DNA of 64,000 nucleotides from NCBI GenBank assembly GCA_963931925.1, contig OZ007579.1:27803981-27867980 (forward strand), read 5' to 3'. Below the pieces are notes generated by a model, which had not been told where the DNA came from, made no database searches, and saw only the letters and a program-made list of their open reading frames with translations. The position numbers were made by a program, and so were the translations under genes. Positions 22,106 through 34,520 of this stretch are shown piece by piece; position 1 is the stretch's first letter, and the number at the start of each line of letters is the position of its first letter. The DNA is from Onchidella celtica (Eukaryota > Mollusca > Gastropoda > Systellommatophora > Onchidiidae).

Positions 22106-25100
22106 TCCTTCCATCTTCTTCCTGGTCGTCCTTCCATCTTCTTCCTGGTCGTCCTTCCATCTTCTTCCTGGTCGTCCTTCCATCTTCTTCCTGGTCGTCC
22201 TTCCATCTTCTTCCTGGTCTTCCTTCCATCTTCTTCCTGGTCTTCCTTCCATCTTCTTCCTGGTCGTCCTTCCATCTTCTTCCTGGTCTTCCTTCCATCT
22301 TCTTCCTGGTCGTCCGTCCATCTTCTTCCTGGTCGTCCTTCCATCTTCTTCCTGGTCGTCCTTCCATCTTCTTCCTGGTCGTCCTTCCATCTTCTTCCTG
22401 GTCGTCCTTCCATCTTCTTCCTGGTCGTCCTTCCATCTTCTTCCTGGTCGTCCTTCCATCTTCTTCCTGGCCGTCCTTCCATCTTCTTCCTGGTCTTCCT
22501 TCCATCTTCTTCCTGGTCTTCCTTCCATCTTCTTCCTGGTCGTCCTTCCATCTTCTTCCTGGTCTTCCTTCCATCTTCTTCCTGGTCGTCCTTCCATCTT
22601 CTTCCTGGTCGTCCTTCCATCTTCTTCCTGGTCGTCCTTCCATCTTCTTCCTGGTCGTCCTTCCATCTTCTTCCTGGTCGTCCTTCCATCTTCTTCCTGG
22701 TCGTCCTTCCATCTTCCTCCTGGTCTTCCTTCCATCTTCTTCCTGGTCGTCCTTCCATCTTCTTCCTGGTCGTCCTTCCATCTTCTTCCTGGTCGTCCTT
22801 CCATCTTCTTCCTGGTCGTCCTTCCATCTTCTTCCTGGTCGTCCTTCCATCTTCTTCCTGGTCTTCCTTCCATCTTCTTCCTGGTCTTCCTTCCATCTTC
22901 TTCCTGGTCTTCCTTCCATCTTCTTCCTGGTCTTCCTTCCATCTTCTTCCTGGTCGTCCTTCCATCTTCTTCCTGGTCGTCCTTCCATCTTCTTCCTGGT
23001 CCTCCTTCCATCTTCTTCCTGGTCCTCCTTCCATCTTCTTCCTGGTCGTCCTTCCATCTTCTTCCTGGTCGTCCTTCCATCTTCTTCCTGGTCGTCCTTC
23101 CATCTTCTTCCTGGTCGTCCTTCCATCTTCTTCCTGGCCGTCCTTCCATCTTCTTCCTGGTCTTCCTTCCATCTTCTTCCTGGTCGTCCTTCCATCTTCT
23201 TCCTGGTCGTCCTTCCATCTTCTTCCTGGTCTTCCTTCCATCTTCTTCCTGGTCGTCCTTCCATCTTCTTCCTGGTCGTCCTTCCATCTTCTTCCTGGTC
23301 GTCCTTCCATCTTCTTCCTGGTCGTCCTTCCATCTTCTTCCTGGTCGTCCTTCCATCTTCTTCCTGGTCGTCCTTCCATCTTCCTCCTGGTCTTCCTTCC
23401 ATCTTCTTCCTGGTCGTCCTTCCATCTTCTTCCTGGTCCTCCTTCCATCTTCTTCCTGGTCGTCCTTCCATCTTCTTCCTGGTCGTCCTTCCATCTTCTT
23501 CCTGGTCGTCCTTCCATCTTCTTCCTGGTCCTCCTTCCATCTTCTTCCTGGTCGTCCTTCCATCTTCTTCCTGGTCGTCCTTCCATCTTCTTCCTGGTCC
23601 TCCTTCCATCTTCTTCCTGGTCGTCCTTCCATCTTCTTCCTGGTCGTTCTTCCATCTTCTTCCTGGTCGTCCTTCCATCTTCTTCCTGGTCGTCCTTCCA
23701 TCTTCTTCCTGGTCCTCCTTCCATCTTCTTCCTGGTCGTCCTTCCATCTTCTTCCTGGTCCTCCTTCCATCTTCTTCCTGGTCGTCCTTCCATCTTCTTC
23801 CTGGTCGTTCTTCCATCTTCTTCCTGGTCGTCCTTCCATCTTCTTCCTGGTCGTCCTTCCATCTTCTTCCTGGTCGTCCTTCCATCTTCTTCCTGGTCGT
23901 CCTTCCATCTTCTTCCTGGTCGTCCTTCCATCTTCTTCCTGGTCGTCCTTCCATCTTCTTCCTGGTCGTCCTTCCATCTTCTTCCTGGTCGTCCTTCCAT
24001 CTTCTTCCTGGTCGTCCTTCCATCTTCTTCCTGGTCGTCCTTCCATCTTCTTCCTGGTCGTCCTTCCATCTTCTTCCTGGTCGTCCTTCCATCTTCTTCC
24101 TGGTCGTCCTTCCATCTTCTTCCTGGTCGTCCTTCCATCTTCTTCCTGGTCGTCCTTCCATCTTCTTCCTGGTCGTCCTTCCATCTTCTTCCTGGTCGTC
24201 CTTCCATCTTCCTCCTGGTCTTCCTTCCATCTTCCTCCTGGTCGTCCTTCCATCTTCTTCCTGGTCGTCCTTCCATCTTCTTCCTGGTCGTCCTTCCATC
24301 TTCTTCCTGGTCGTCCTTCCATCTTCTTCCTGGTCGTCCTTCCATCTTCTTCCTGGTCGTCCTTCCATCTTCTTCCTGGTCGTCCTTCCATCTTCTTCCT
24401 GGTCTTCCTTCCATCTTCTTCCTGGTCTTCCTTCCATCTTCTTCTTGGTCTTCCTTCCATCTTCTTCCTGGTCGTCCTTCCATCTTCTTCCTGGTCGTCC
24501 TTCCATCTTCTTCCTGGTCGTCCTTCCATCTTCTTCCTGGTCCTCCTTCCATCTTCTTCCTGGTCGTCCTTCCATCTTCTTCCTGGTCCTCCTTCCATCT
24601 TCTTCCTGGTCGTCCTTCCATCTTCTTCCTGGTCCTCCTTCCATCTTCTTCCTGGTCGTCCTTCCATCTTCTTCCTGGTCCTCCTTCCATCTTCTTCCTG
24701 GTCGTCCTTCCATCTTCTTCCTGGTCCTCCTTCCATCTTCTTCCTGGTCGTCCTTCCATCTTCTTCCTGGTCGTTCTTCCATCTTCTTCCTGGTCGTCCT
24801 TCCATCTTCTTCCTGGTCGTCCTTCCATCTTCTTCCTGGTCGTCCTTCCATCTTCTTCCTGGTCGTCCTTCCATCTTCTTCCTGGTCGTCCTTCCATCTT
24901 CTTCCTGGTCGTCCTTCCATCTTCTTCCTGGTCGTCCTTCCATCTTCTTCCTGGTCGTCCTTCCATCTTCTTCCTGGTCGTCCTTCCATCTTCTTCCTGG
25001 TCGTCCTTCCATCTTCTTCCTGGTCGTCCTTCCATCTTCTTCCTGGTCGTCCTTCCATCTTCTTCCTGGTCGTCCTTCCATCTTCTTCCTGGTCGTCCTT

Positions 25101-25832
25101 CCATCTTCTTCCTGGTCGTCCTTCCATCTTCTTCCTGGTCGTCCTTCCATCTTCTTCCTGGTCGTCCTTCCATCTTCTTCCCGGTCGTCCTTCCATCTTC
25201 TTCCTGGTCCTCCTTCCATCTTCTTCCTGGTCGTCCTTCCATCTTCTTCCTGGTCGTCCTTCCATCTTCTTCCTGGTCGTCCTTCCATCTTCTTCCTGGT
25301 CGTCCTTCCATCTTCTTCCTGGTCGTCCTTCCATCTTCTTCCTGGTCCTCCTTCCATCTTCTTCCTGGTCCTCCTTCCATCTTCTTCCTGGTCGTCCTTC
25401 CATCTTCTTCCTGGTCGTTCTTCCATCTTCTTCCTGGTCGTCCTTCCATCTTCTTCCTGGTCGTCCTTCCATCTTCTTCCTGGTCGTCCTTCCATCTTCT
25501 TCCTGGTCGTTCTTCCATCTTCTTCCTGGTCGTCCTTCCATCTTCTTCCTGGTCGTTCTTCCATCTTCTTCCTGGTCGTCCTTCCATCTTCTTCCTGGTC
25601 GTCCTTCCATCTTCTTCCTGGTCGTCCTTCCATCTTCTTCCTGGTCGTCCTTCCATCTTCTTCCTGGTCGTCCGTCCATCTTCTTCCTGGTCGTCCTTCC
25701 ATCTTCTTCCTGGTCGTCCTTCCATCTTCTTCCTGGTCGTCCTTCCATCTTCTTCCTGGTCGTCCGTCCATCTTCTTCCTGGTCGTCCTTCCATCTTCTT
25801 CCTGGTCGTTCTTCCATCTTCTTCCTGGTCGA
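22105..25832. repeat. 23-bp minisatellite, about 162 units
   Basis: Tandem 23-bp units containing CTTCTTCCTGGTCGTC. Variation is concentrated at one base (GTCGTC, GTCTTC or GTCCTC), with rarer GTTC, GGCC and CCTCC variants. The unit is not a multiple of three and has no stop in any frame, so 1250-1325-codon open frames exist on both strands; they are not genes. On the minus strand one phase reads GRPGRRWK, the same motif as the adjoining retroposon remnant, indicating the array's origin. Rare variants GGCC (22471, 23138) and CCTCC (22716, 23383) recur exactly 667 bp (29 units) apart, showing higher-order duplication. Confidence 0.97.
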
Positions 25833-25860
25833 CCTCTTGTTCTTTTTCCTGTCCCTGGCT

Positions 25861-25920
25861 GCCATATAAATTTGATGACATTTGTAAAATTCTCAAAAAT
25901 TGTTTTGTATAGATCTGAAA
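25861..25920 (+). repeat. Dispersed repeat family A, copy 2, right part
   Basis: Matches 838-903, including TTTTGTATAGATCTGAA. It includes the second AATTTGAT at 25869-25876, the likely target-site duplication of the inserted retroposon. Confidence 0.6.
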
Positions 25921-27324
25921 GGAAGTTAGTAACTGTGTATAAAACTATAGTCTTTAAATCAAGTTGTAGATCGTAACCGCTTTCAGAAAGGGCAAGACAA
26001 GCTGTGGGTCCAGGTCTTTATGGATCTGCAGGGATAGAGCTTTCTCCGGATATTATTATGCATGAAATCTTGACATTCAGTTATATATGCTTTACCGATA
26101 GTCGGCAATTGCATGCCACACATTAGGACATATCCCCCCCCCCCCCACCCGAGTAGAAAACGGTGTGTGAGGTCGATATGAACCAGACGGGGTCTATAAG
26201 TATAAAGGACAGTTTAACCTCTCCGATTTCACTGAGACAAGAGTGGGCATGAGAGGCGTGAGCCCACTGATCTTGGACAAAGTGTAGTTTATTTGTTGTT
26301 TTTCTTTCCATTTTGCCGCCGTCTCGATTTAGTGAATTTATTAACAGCAGGGTTTAAATGCGCTATGGGGTATTTTCAGATTTGATCTAGCGAAGAGAGA
26401 GAGAGACACAGAGAGAGAGGGAGGGAGAGAGAAAGAAGAAGAGAGAGAGGGGGAGAGAGAGAGAGAAGAACGCACTACAGAAAGAAAGAAGAAGAGAAAA
26501 AAAAGCAAGCAGACATTAACGTTGACAATCCTGTTGTGGACCCTAGGTGTGTCCTGACGTCACAGACTAGCACATTATGATTGGTTAATCCGCTGGTCTG
26601 CTGCTTTTCACGGGCTACTGGTTAAAGACACTGTCAGCGTTAGTGGGTGCATGAAGGGCATCGCAGTGATGTGTAGTAACACTGCCATTGTAATTACATT
26701 GTATTTCATTTTTTTTTTTTTGGTACAGGCCAGATCTAAAGAATGGGTTTTGGAGGATACGAAGGGCCAGATACTCTCCCCTCATCTTCTAGGAAAGTGT
26801 GGCTTATTTGGGATGATTTTTCAATAACAACAGTAACAACAATAGTAATAACAATAATGGTAATAAAAATAAGGATTTTGTTTTGTTTTTTTTTGGGGGG
26901 GGGGGGGGGGGGAAGTGGGGTTGCATGTGTGTTAATGTAGGCGTACACGAATTACATTGTAATTATATTTCATAGCTCAATGACCGGCGTGTATACAAGA
27001 TAGTGATTTTCAATCAACCTCGGGTGCCCACCAAACCTGAGTGGTAGATTGGTGATGTCTGGCAATATCCAAGCACTGTTAGAGAGACATGCATAGATCT
27101 GCCCAAACAGGCAAGTTACGCAAGTTCCTCCCCTTAGAATGTCAAGGTTTTATCTCCACTTTTTGTCTGAACTGAGTTACACACTACACACTCACTGCTT
27201 CTGCGGGCTTTCTCCATTGTGTGTCAGAGTATCAAGCGAATTCGGTGTGTAATTTGTCTACACGCATTACTAAAAAAAAAAAAAAAAGTGAAGTCGTGCC
27301 ATCAAAATGCTATTGAGCATATTA

Positions 27325-27405
27325 TGAAACTTCAATCATCAATTTCTGAAAAGTTGATACTTGATGGAAGGGAGTTGGAATCTGTTCATTCTAAGGGGAC
27401 GATTT
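27325..27405 (+). repeat. Diverged direct repeat, unit 1
   Basis: CATCAATTTCT...AGTTGAT...GATGGAAG...TAAGGGGAC aligns with 27903-27963. The intervening sequence also shows weak similarity. Confidence 0.45.
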
Positions 27406-27902
27406 ATCTAGGTACATTTTGGTTCTTTTCTTTTCCTCTTTCCTGAAAATTCTGCAGGCCCGTATAACACGGTACATATAATCTATAACTAGACGTACAT
27501 GTAATTATGTTATCCTAAAATGAGCTTTTCTCATACATATTTATTATGGGTGTGAATTTAATCTAATAAAAAGACAACACCAAACCGGTATCAAATTTAT
27601 ACAGTCTTCCCTGCACTTTGGTGCTTTTATTTGTTCATTTATTTTTTCTTAATCTTGGACCACCGGAAAAACAAAATTACGGGATATATAAAATTATTTT
27701 TCTACAAATTCGTAGACAGCACATGGGGCAGCCAGATTTCCAAAGAATCATCTTCAGTTTGAAAGTGAGCGGTTTCGAAAATTTCAAGTGAATCGGAGCA
27801 CGCCATGCGAGACAACAGTTTGGAAATTGAATAGCTTACATGTACTCAAAAGACAAAAAAAAAGTCATATCTCAAAAGCTGTGATGGGCACATAAAAATT
27901 CA

Positions 27903-27963
27903 GCCATCAATTTCTCAGAAGTTGATGGAAGATATTTAGAACCTTGTCGTTGTAAGGGGACAA
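27903..27963 (+). repeat. Diverged direct repeat, unit 2
   Basis: Partner of 27325-27405, about 575 bp downstream. Confidence 0.45.
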
Positions 27964-28904
27964 CTTGTTTGATTTAATCATATCGTATTTTTGTTCGAGA
28001 GTTCAATTTTGTATTTCACTCAGTTCTCACCATCCCTTTACCACCTGGACGTCTATCACTACAATTGTCTGTGACGTCAAAGACTCAAACACGGCCACAC
28101 TCATCAGCCACACCTCGGCGACAACCGACCCCCTACCACTAACTTAATACGATCAGTCGGTCTCTCTGTCCGTCTATAGATCGGCTTTGCCAGCCATTGC
28201 AAAATTGTTTTGCGAGCACGAATTCAGTTTTTCTCGTTGTTGTTGTTGCTGTTTTATATCGTTGGATGTTGGCCATATTGTTTTATGTGTATTTTTGCTT
28301 TTCGAGAAAATGAGGATTAAAGTTTGGTCGGGATCGAAAACGCATAAAACATTACGTCACAAGCAAATATCTCGAAAAGTTTTTAACCGTTTGGAATGAC
28401 ACTTATACATGATGAAATTAGGAGCGAGAGAACCACTTTCATGACAAAACCTCAAAATCGGCAAAATTTCGCATACAACAATATCATGGCGCCCCTTGAT
28501 TTATACATTGTGTGTACTTTCATCGCAAATACCATGTATATCATTAGATTCACTATCATTCAGCCTTTCAGAAGGAATTTAACGATATATCGGAATACAA
28601 GATAATATATAGACTATGCACATGTACAAGACTTTGGTAAAAAATGTGTACTCTTCTCTCCATTGACTGTTCACGGCAATGTTTGAAAGTCCGCCCCTGC
28701 TAGTATGTCATTGCATGATGCAATTTTTCAAATAATGAGAGAAATTACAACTGGTAGTCTGAAAATGAAAAGCGAAGGAAAGGAAAGCTAGATTGATATG
28801 CGACCGAGGGAGAACGGTCGAAAAACGACGAAAGAGTGAAAGTATTTTATGACCAATATAATTTATAAACATACAAATACGTGTATTACAATACATGAGA
28901 TATC

Positions 28905-29505
28905 TTTCCTTCCCCCACTTTTTCTCTATCTACCCTCCTCCTTCTCTCTCTTTCTCTGTATCTACCATCCTCTCTTTCTCAATCTCCGTATCTACCATCC
29001 TCTATCTTTCTCAATCTCTGTATCTACCAATCTCTCTCTTTTCTCAATCTCTGTATCTACCATCCTCTCTCTTTCTCAATCTCTGTATCTACCATCTTCC
29101 TCCTCCGCTCTCTCTACCATCCTCCTCCTCCGCTCTCTCTCTCTCTCTCTCTACCATCGTCCTTCTCCTCCACTCTCTTTCTATGCATATACATGTACCA
29201 TCCTCGTCTCTCTGTATCTACAATCCTCGCCACCCACTCTCTCTCTCTAGCTACTATCCCCCTCATCCCCTCTCTTTCTCTATCTACAATCTTCCTCCTC
29301 CTCCCTCTTCCTTTGCACCTGCTATCTTCCTCCTCCACTCTCTCTCTACCACCACCCCCTCCACTCTATCTACCATGCACCTCCTCCTCCCTAATATTTA
29401 CATGTACCATCCTGCTCGCCCTCCGTCCACTCTATCTACCATCCACCTCCTACTCTCTCTGCCTATGATCCTCCTCCTCTCTTTCTCTCTCTCTCTCTCT
29501 CTGTG
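28905..29505. repeat. CT-rich degenerate minisatellite
   Basis: Recurring modules of TCTGTATCTACCATCCTC (about 36 bp) pass into CT/CCTCCT microsatellite. Leu/Ser/Pro-rich open frames across it are artefacts. Confidence 0.85.
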
Positions 29506-30461
29506 CACCAATAGAATTATGCCTTTGCTTATAGATATCTCTACCACCATGGTACCAGACGCTCGCTACAATTCTAGTTTTCTACTGCTGCAAAAAGTAC
29601 GACTGACTCAACTTCTTTATTCTGTCTGTCACTCCAGCAGTCACCAATCAATAAATCAATAAACCAGGACACAGATCGATAGTTTTAGCGCTTTGCCAGC
29701 ACGCCGTTGGCAAATCAAAGGTAATTATTTTGGCAGCCGCAATTGTCTTAACCTTATGTTTTGTAATTTCTCTCGCCTGGTCGAGAACTGTCCCCGCTCT
29801 CTCACTCGACCTTACACCTGATCAAGGTCTGGAATTTGCCATCGGAATTTACCAACAAAACAGAAGTGGACAAATCAATCCTTCCTCTCCGTTTTAGCGA
29901 GAGGTCATTTAAATACATGTACCTTTGAATTTGTCAATTTTCCATGTCTGCTGCTAAATGTTCTCGCTCTATTTAGTCTATTGAGCTATGGAACAAAAAA
30001 ATGAAATTTACGACAAGTTATGCGGGCTACATGAGTAACCCCGTGACCCTCCATCTGCAAGCAAAAGAAATAACAACCAAAAAAATTATACGAGTCTATA
30101 CAAAACTTTTCCCAGTATGGTTTTATTTCCTTTTTTTTCTTTGTTATTCAACAAAATGACTTATAACAATTTATAAAAAGCGAATCTTATATACACTGTA
30201 CGTCATGTATTTCATGAAACCATCGAATAATCCAAGCAAAATGGCACTCAAAGTTTTAGTACGTCATGAACACTGGCCAGTAAGCTCCGTATATGATAGT
30301 ATATCACTATATGTGGGAAGTGGCAACTGAAGCCAAAAGGTAAGAGAATCGAACACACATGGGGAGAGGAGGGATTTTAAAAAATTTACTAAAATCGAGC
30401 GTAAGTATGTACTTCATAGATGGCCCCTAACTCACTGGATGTAGGCTATGTGTTGTCTGTA
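29506..30461. other. Unannotated stretch
   Basis: No gene or element end recognised. Confidence 0.5.
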
Positions 30462-30520
30462 CTGGGTTTGAGTTTGAGTTTGGCGAAAACACGTGGACAC
30501 GATAACGACCGCATTGTAAT
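30462..30520 (+). repeat. Family A-like fragment
   Basis: GTTTGAGTTTGAGTTTGGCG...GGACACGATAACGACCGC resembles the left part of family A (685-750). Short and diverged. Confidence 0.35.
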
Positions 30521-30536
30521 AAAATGTCATGTATAC

Positions 30537-31697
30537 TGTAACAAATCCCAGACTGGGAAATGTAATAATTATGACAGGACAACAATCACGAACGAACAAG
30601 TATAACACTTAACAGAACAACCAAACAGACTCACACATTTATTATATATAGAAATAAGATATCTATGCAATTACATACATTACATTAACTCAATTCAAAT
30701 ACCATTCAACGGTCAGCATTCCCCACATTCATTCTTCTCTGAGTCCACAACCCGATAGTTACTTTCTAACTATGCTCTGGCCTCAGCCTCACATCTATAT
30801 ATATATATTACTTGCTGGCCTCTCTTATTGGCTCCGGCTCAACCTAATCTCCGTATCTCAATCTCCCCTCGAGGTCTTAACAGCACATTACGATTTCAAT
30901 ACCACATTATATTCTCAATGGCACATTAACATCGTAATAGCACATTAACATTTGAATAGCAATAAGGACAATAACAACGTCCCTGTCTGTGGCCAGACTG
31001 CCACGACTCATGTGCTCCCGCTGTCCTGCGCGACAGCTTCACTCAGGCGGCCTGTGGGTAGCCTTTTGCCCAACCCCGGCACAAGTCCGCTCACCGCGGG
31101 TGGCTTCTCTGCCCGACCCCGGCACCTATAAGAATAACATTACATTTCGATAACACCATACAATTACTATCCACTTCACCACTCATTACGAACTATCAAG
31201 CGTACTCACAATAGTCCACATTTCACTCACCACACATCTTACGGTAACACACCTCCACCGTGTTACCCCGTACTCAGACTCGCTACGAATCCATGATCCT
31301 AACTTACATCTATCGCTCATTGCGCACATCTCTATACACAGTAATCAATAACTTTCACAGTCCTCACATATAACTTATTTACATCATGGTCATCGGAGAA
31401 TCTAGTACATCAATCATCATAATTATCAATCACAGTTCAACCTACCAGTCATCACTGGAAAACACACAATCTCCCGACTGCCTCTGATCTCACGTCTGTC
31501 CCCTTGGACCTCTTAACTTGCAGTGATCTGACTATTCAGATTTTGCCTCTACTACGCCTCAACTTCACTCACAACATGCACGCTTCAACGTTAACTAACA
31601 GAAGTCAATATAAGTGAGCAGCCTCACTATCCCGTGAGTCAATCCTACACTTCCATGCCCCCGTAATCCTTGAATCTCGCTCACTCCACTCGTGACA
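30537..31697. mobile_element. Solo LTR, 1161 bp, TSD TATAC
   Basis: Begins TGTAACAAATCC and ends CTCGTGACA, flanked by a perfect 5-bp duplication TATAC at 30532-30536 and 31698-31702. There is no internal coding region, so the element has been reduced to one LTR. It carries an internal imperfect direct repeat around CCCCGGCAC (31071-31131). The family is unassigned; an ATTGG motif suggests minus orientation. Confidence 0.75.
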
Positions 31698-31702
31698 TAT
31701 AC

Positions 31703-32519
31703 ATGTAATTCAGAAAAAGCAAGACGATTGCCAGAATATGAACAGAATGACACACTACAGAAGTGCTCACCTTGTATTACTATTAGATTTAGACTAAGAC
31801 CAGAACGGGGATTTCCCCACTAAATTTAGATTTTTTAAAATCTTTTTTTAAAGACACCTAGCCTACATGGAGGCCTATTTTATACTTGGGGAAAAAATTG
31901 CAATAACTACTACATATAAGTTTTTACAAAGTAGGCCGACCAATGGTGACACCAGTGACAGTCCAAAATCCGTGCACTTACTTTCAGGACTTCGAATGAA
32001 GGTCTCTTATGCAATCTCAGTGGCTTTCACTACCCACAGTGACTTGTCATTGTGAAATCAAGAGCTGTAAATCTTTTTAACCGCGCCTTTTAAAAATTAC
32101 CCAGACCTACATCTGCTCCGTATATAATAAACCTAGCACAATGTGATATGGTAGCACCAGTGACTAAAGATTAAAAGACATTTTACATGTTACATGTATT
32201 TGAGTCATGTTTTGATCTAAGGCCGGAAAGAATTCGCATTTGCCATTTCTTAACAAAGTACATGTAGATATCATGCAATTAAAACAAAAAGGACCGGTAC
32301 CGCAATTTTGAAATCAAAACTATTTGGACTAATAGAGAAGCTTTGAAACATGAAGCGGATATCACATACTGATAAATTTTCAACATTTAAAAATTTCGAA
32401 AAAAATTAAACCAAATCTTGTCAACAGATGTTATTCCTTGTTTTATCAAACCACACTCTTCTGTAACATAAAAATAGCAGCTCATACCTGAAAGGAGTAC
32501 TGGTATCTTATTATCAAAA
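31703..32519. other. Unannotated stretch
   Basis: No gene, no array and no element end recognised. Confidence 0.5.
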
Positions 32520-32765
32520 TAAATAGTGGCAGGTGTAATTCATTGTGGTGCAATTTTGGCCCTTATTTTGCTCCACGCTTCAGCCTAAATGACAGTTTCA
32601 AATACTGTATTATAAAGTTAATTTTCTTAAGTGTCATGTTAACTTATCTAACCCAATCGCTTTTGTAGCTACTGGTTGTGTGTTTTCAAGTTTCAGGCAT
32701 TCTCTTTACAAAGTTGTGAAAATGTAAAATATAAAAACTTGTTCATGATAAGCCAGTGCCAGGTA
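32520..32765 (+). repeat. Dispersed repeat family B, copy 3
   Basis: Aligns with 7265-7510: AGTGGCAGG, ATTCATTGTG(G/T)TGCAAT, GCCTAAATGACAGTTTCAAA, AACCCAATCGCTTTTGTA, GATAAGCC. It lacks the microsatellite and the CTAGT terminus, so it is truncated on the right. Confidence 0.65.
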
Positions 32766-34195
32766 TAGATACTGAAGTGCCAATAATTCACTATATATAT
32801 GAAAGTACATGTATTTCAAATTTCTCACGCGTTTGCACATGTGAGTACACATAGATACATGTATCAGTGTGTCATATGTATTACTAAATAAATCAGCAAT
32901 TTGTATTTAGTTTCTGAATTTGTAGTGTGTTGGCAAAAAAATCTGGACTGCCAGTCCACACGAATCACTGAACACACTGCATTACTTCACATGACGTACG
33001 TGTGTTATGTGAGCGTGCACAATGGTGTGCGCTTATTATACTTTTTAGCACCCTCTACACATCCCCTCCCCCTTTTTTTTCTGGATATAATGCAACCTAC
33101 AAAAATAGACGTGTACGTGATAATTTAATATACAATATAAATATTATTTCTCCAACAGATTCAGTGTGTGAGGTTTTTCTTCTTCGGGGATCTCTGCTTA
33201 TGGCATTTGCACCTACCAACAGATTCAGTAAAGAGATAGTCAGGAGTTAAGTACTTCTTAGAAATTATAAACATGCAGTTGCACAATCCATTTCACACAT
33301 ACATGTACATCTACTTTTTTAGATGCAGAACCGGAAACAATGGCCATTTTTTCGACCAAACTTTTCAAAAGAAGACAGCAAGTCAACCAATGTGAACATA
33401 TTGAATTTATTAAGCTTTTCTCAATACATATATTTCATGTACACAATATTTATAATGTAACAGACACTGTACACGATGCATAAATAATGATACAGGATAA
33501 AGTCAGTTTTCTTACATCACCTATTTAAGCTAAAGCTTTTAGTCCATACATGTATACGTGTATGTACATGTACAAGGAATCTGAGTTTGGGTTTGGCACA
33601 TGAAACTGGAAGACATGACTAGTGCATTTTCTTTGGTACACAGTCTCATGGCATTTAATTTTTGTGACCAAAAAAAAAAAAAAATCATGGCAAAGTAGCT
33701 ACATGTATTGTAAAATTTACATTCAAATGCCCTGAAATTCAAAGTTAAAAAAGCAATGAATAAAAATTCATAACATTACACATGTACTGTATATCACATG
33801 TACGAAAATATGTCAACACCACTTCCAACAGTATTTTGAATATTCCTATATACTGGGTGTAAGTTACATGACATACATGTAATTTCTACATGACCATTAC
33901 CCATTTACTGTCTTAATTTATGATATATTCATACATTCATACAAATGCCGCCAAAGGCAAGTTGGCAAGTCATGATAGCAATCAAAATGTATCAAGAAAT
34001 GTAGGCCTACATGCACAACAACTGAAATTGCTCCCTACAGCTAGAGCTACAAGCATATAATACATGTACATACTAACTAAATGACATCTGGGCTTACATT
34101 TAACAGCATCAGCAGTTTATGATAACTGCTCATTGTTACTTTTCGTCTTTCTAATTTCTATGATTTCAAGTGGATTCTTATTTAGTGATCTATAA
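32766..34195. other. Unannotated stretch rich in ACATGTA words
   Basis: ACATGTA/TACATGT occurs repeatedly (for example 32870, 33303, 33548, 33570, 33783, 33878). No gene supported. Confidence 0.5.
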
Positions 34196-34223
34196 TGAAT
34201 GGTTCAGGTTGCTTTTGTTTCAC

Positions 34224-34520
34224 AGTTGTGCCAAAACCTCCTATGTATGAGTATGAACAAAAGGAAGACCAATGCAAAAAAGTGCCGGGAACGCAAACAA
34301 ATTACAAAGGCTTAAACTTGATCCTGTCCAGGCATGAAGAGGAGGATCAGAAGGAGTCTTCAGACAAAAGACAGAACAAATCCCTATGGAGCAGAGCTGA
34401 CTGATGAACAGAAGGAACAAAAACGAGAATTAAACAGACTTGCAAAGCAGAGAAGTTCCAAGATGGGGCTCCTTCCTGACAAAAAAAAATCAGATTACTA
34501 TGTAAGCCGAAAGCAAGAAA
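34224..34520 (+). pseudogene. Decayed basic protein gene, segment 1
   Basis: A splice-acceptor-like TTTGTTTCACAG precedes an open segment. One frame reads KRKTNAKKCRERK, a basic region. A shifted frame then reads ELTDEQKEQKRELNRLAKQR and KMGLLPDKKK. The frame breaks after a TAA at about 34314, and the coding sense moves to another frame, so the copy is damaged. Together with segments at 37.2 kb and 38.0-45.3 kb it looks like one Lys/Arg-rich gene of a multicopy, transposon-like family. I recognise the style of the family but cannot name a function. Confidence 0.4.

Larger units (their letters stand above)
25921..28900. other. Unannotated stretch with simple repeats
   Basis: Contains a C run (26131-26144), a GA-rich block (26395-26465), a 19-bp G run (26894-26912) and a pair of similar segments at 27325-27405 and 27900-27970. 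No gene found. Confidence 0.5.

Noticed and set aside
21919..25912. Four open frames of 1256-1325 codons on both strands
   Set aside because: All are translations of a stop-free 23-bp minisatellite, present in several frames at once and lacking unique coding sequence except the short LINE tail.
28849..29662. Ser/Leu/Pro-rich 255-codon frame
   Set aside because: Low-complexity CT-rich repeat; no domain and no splice or polyadenylation context.
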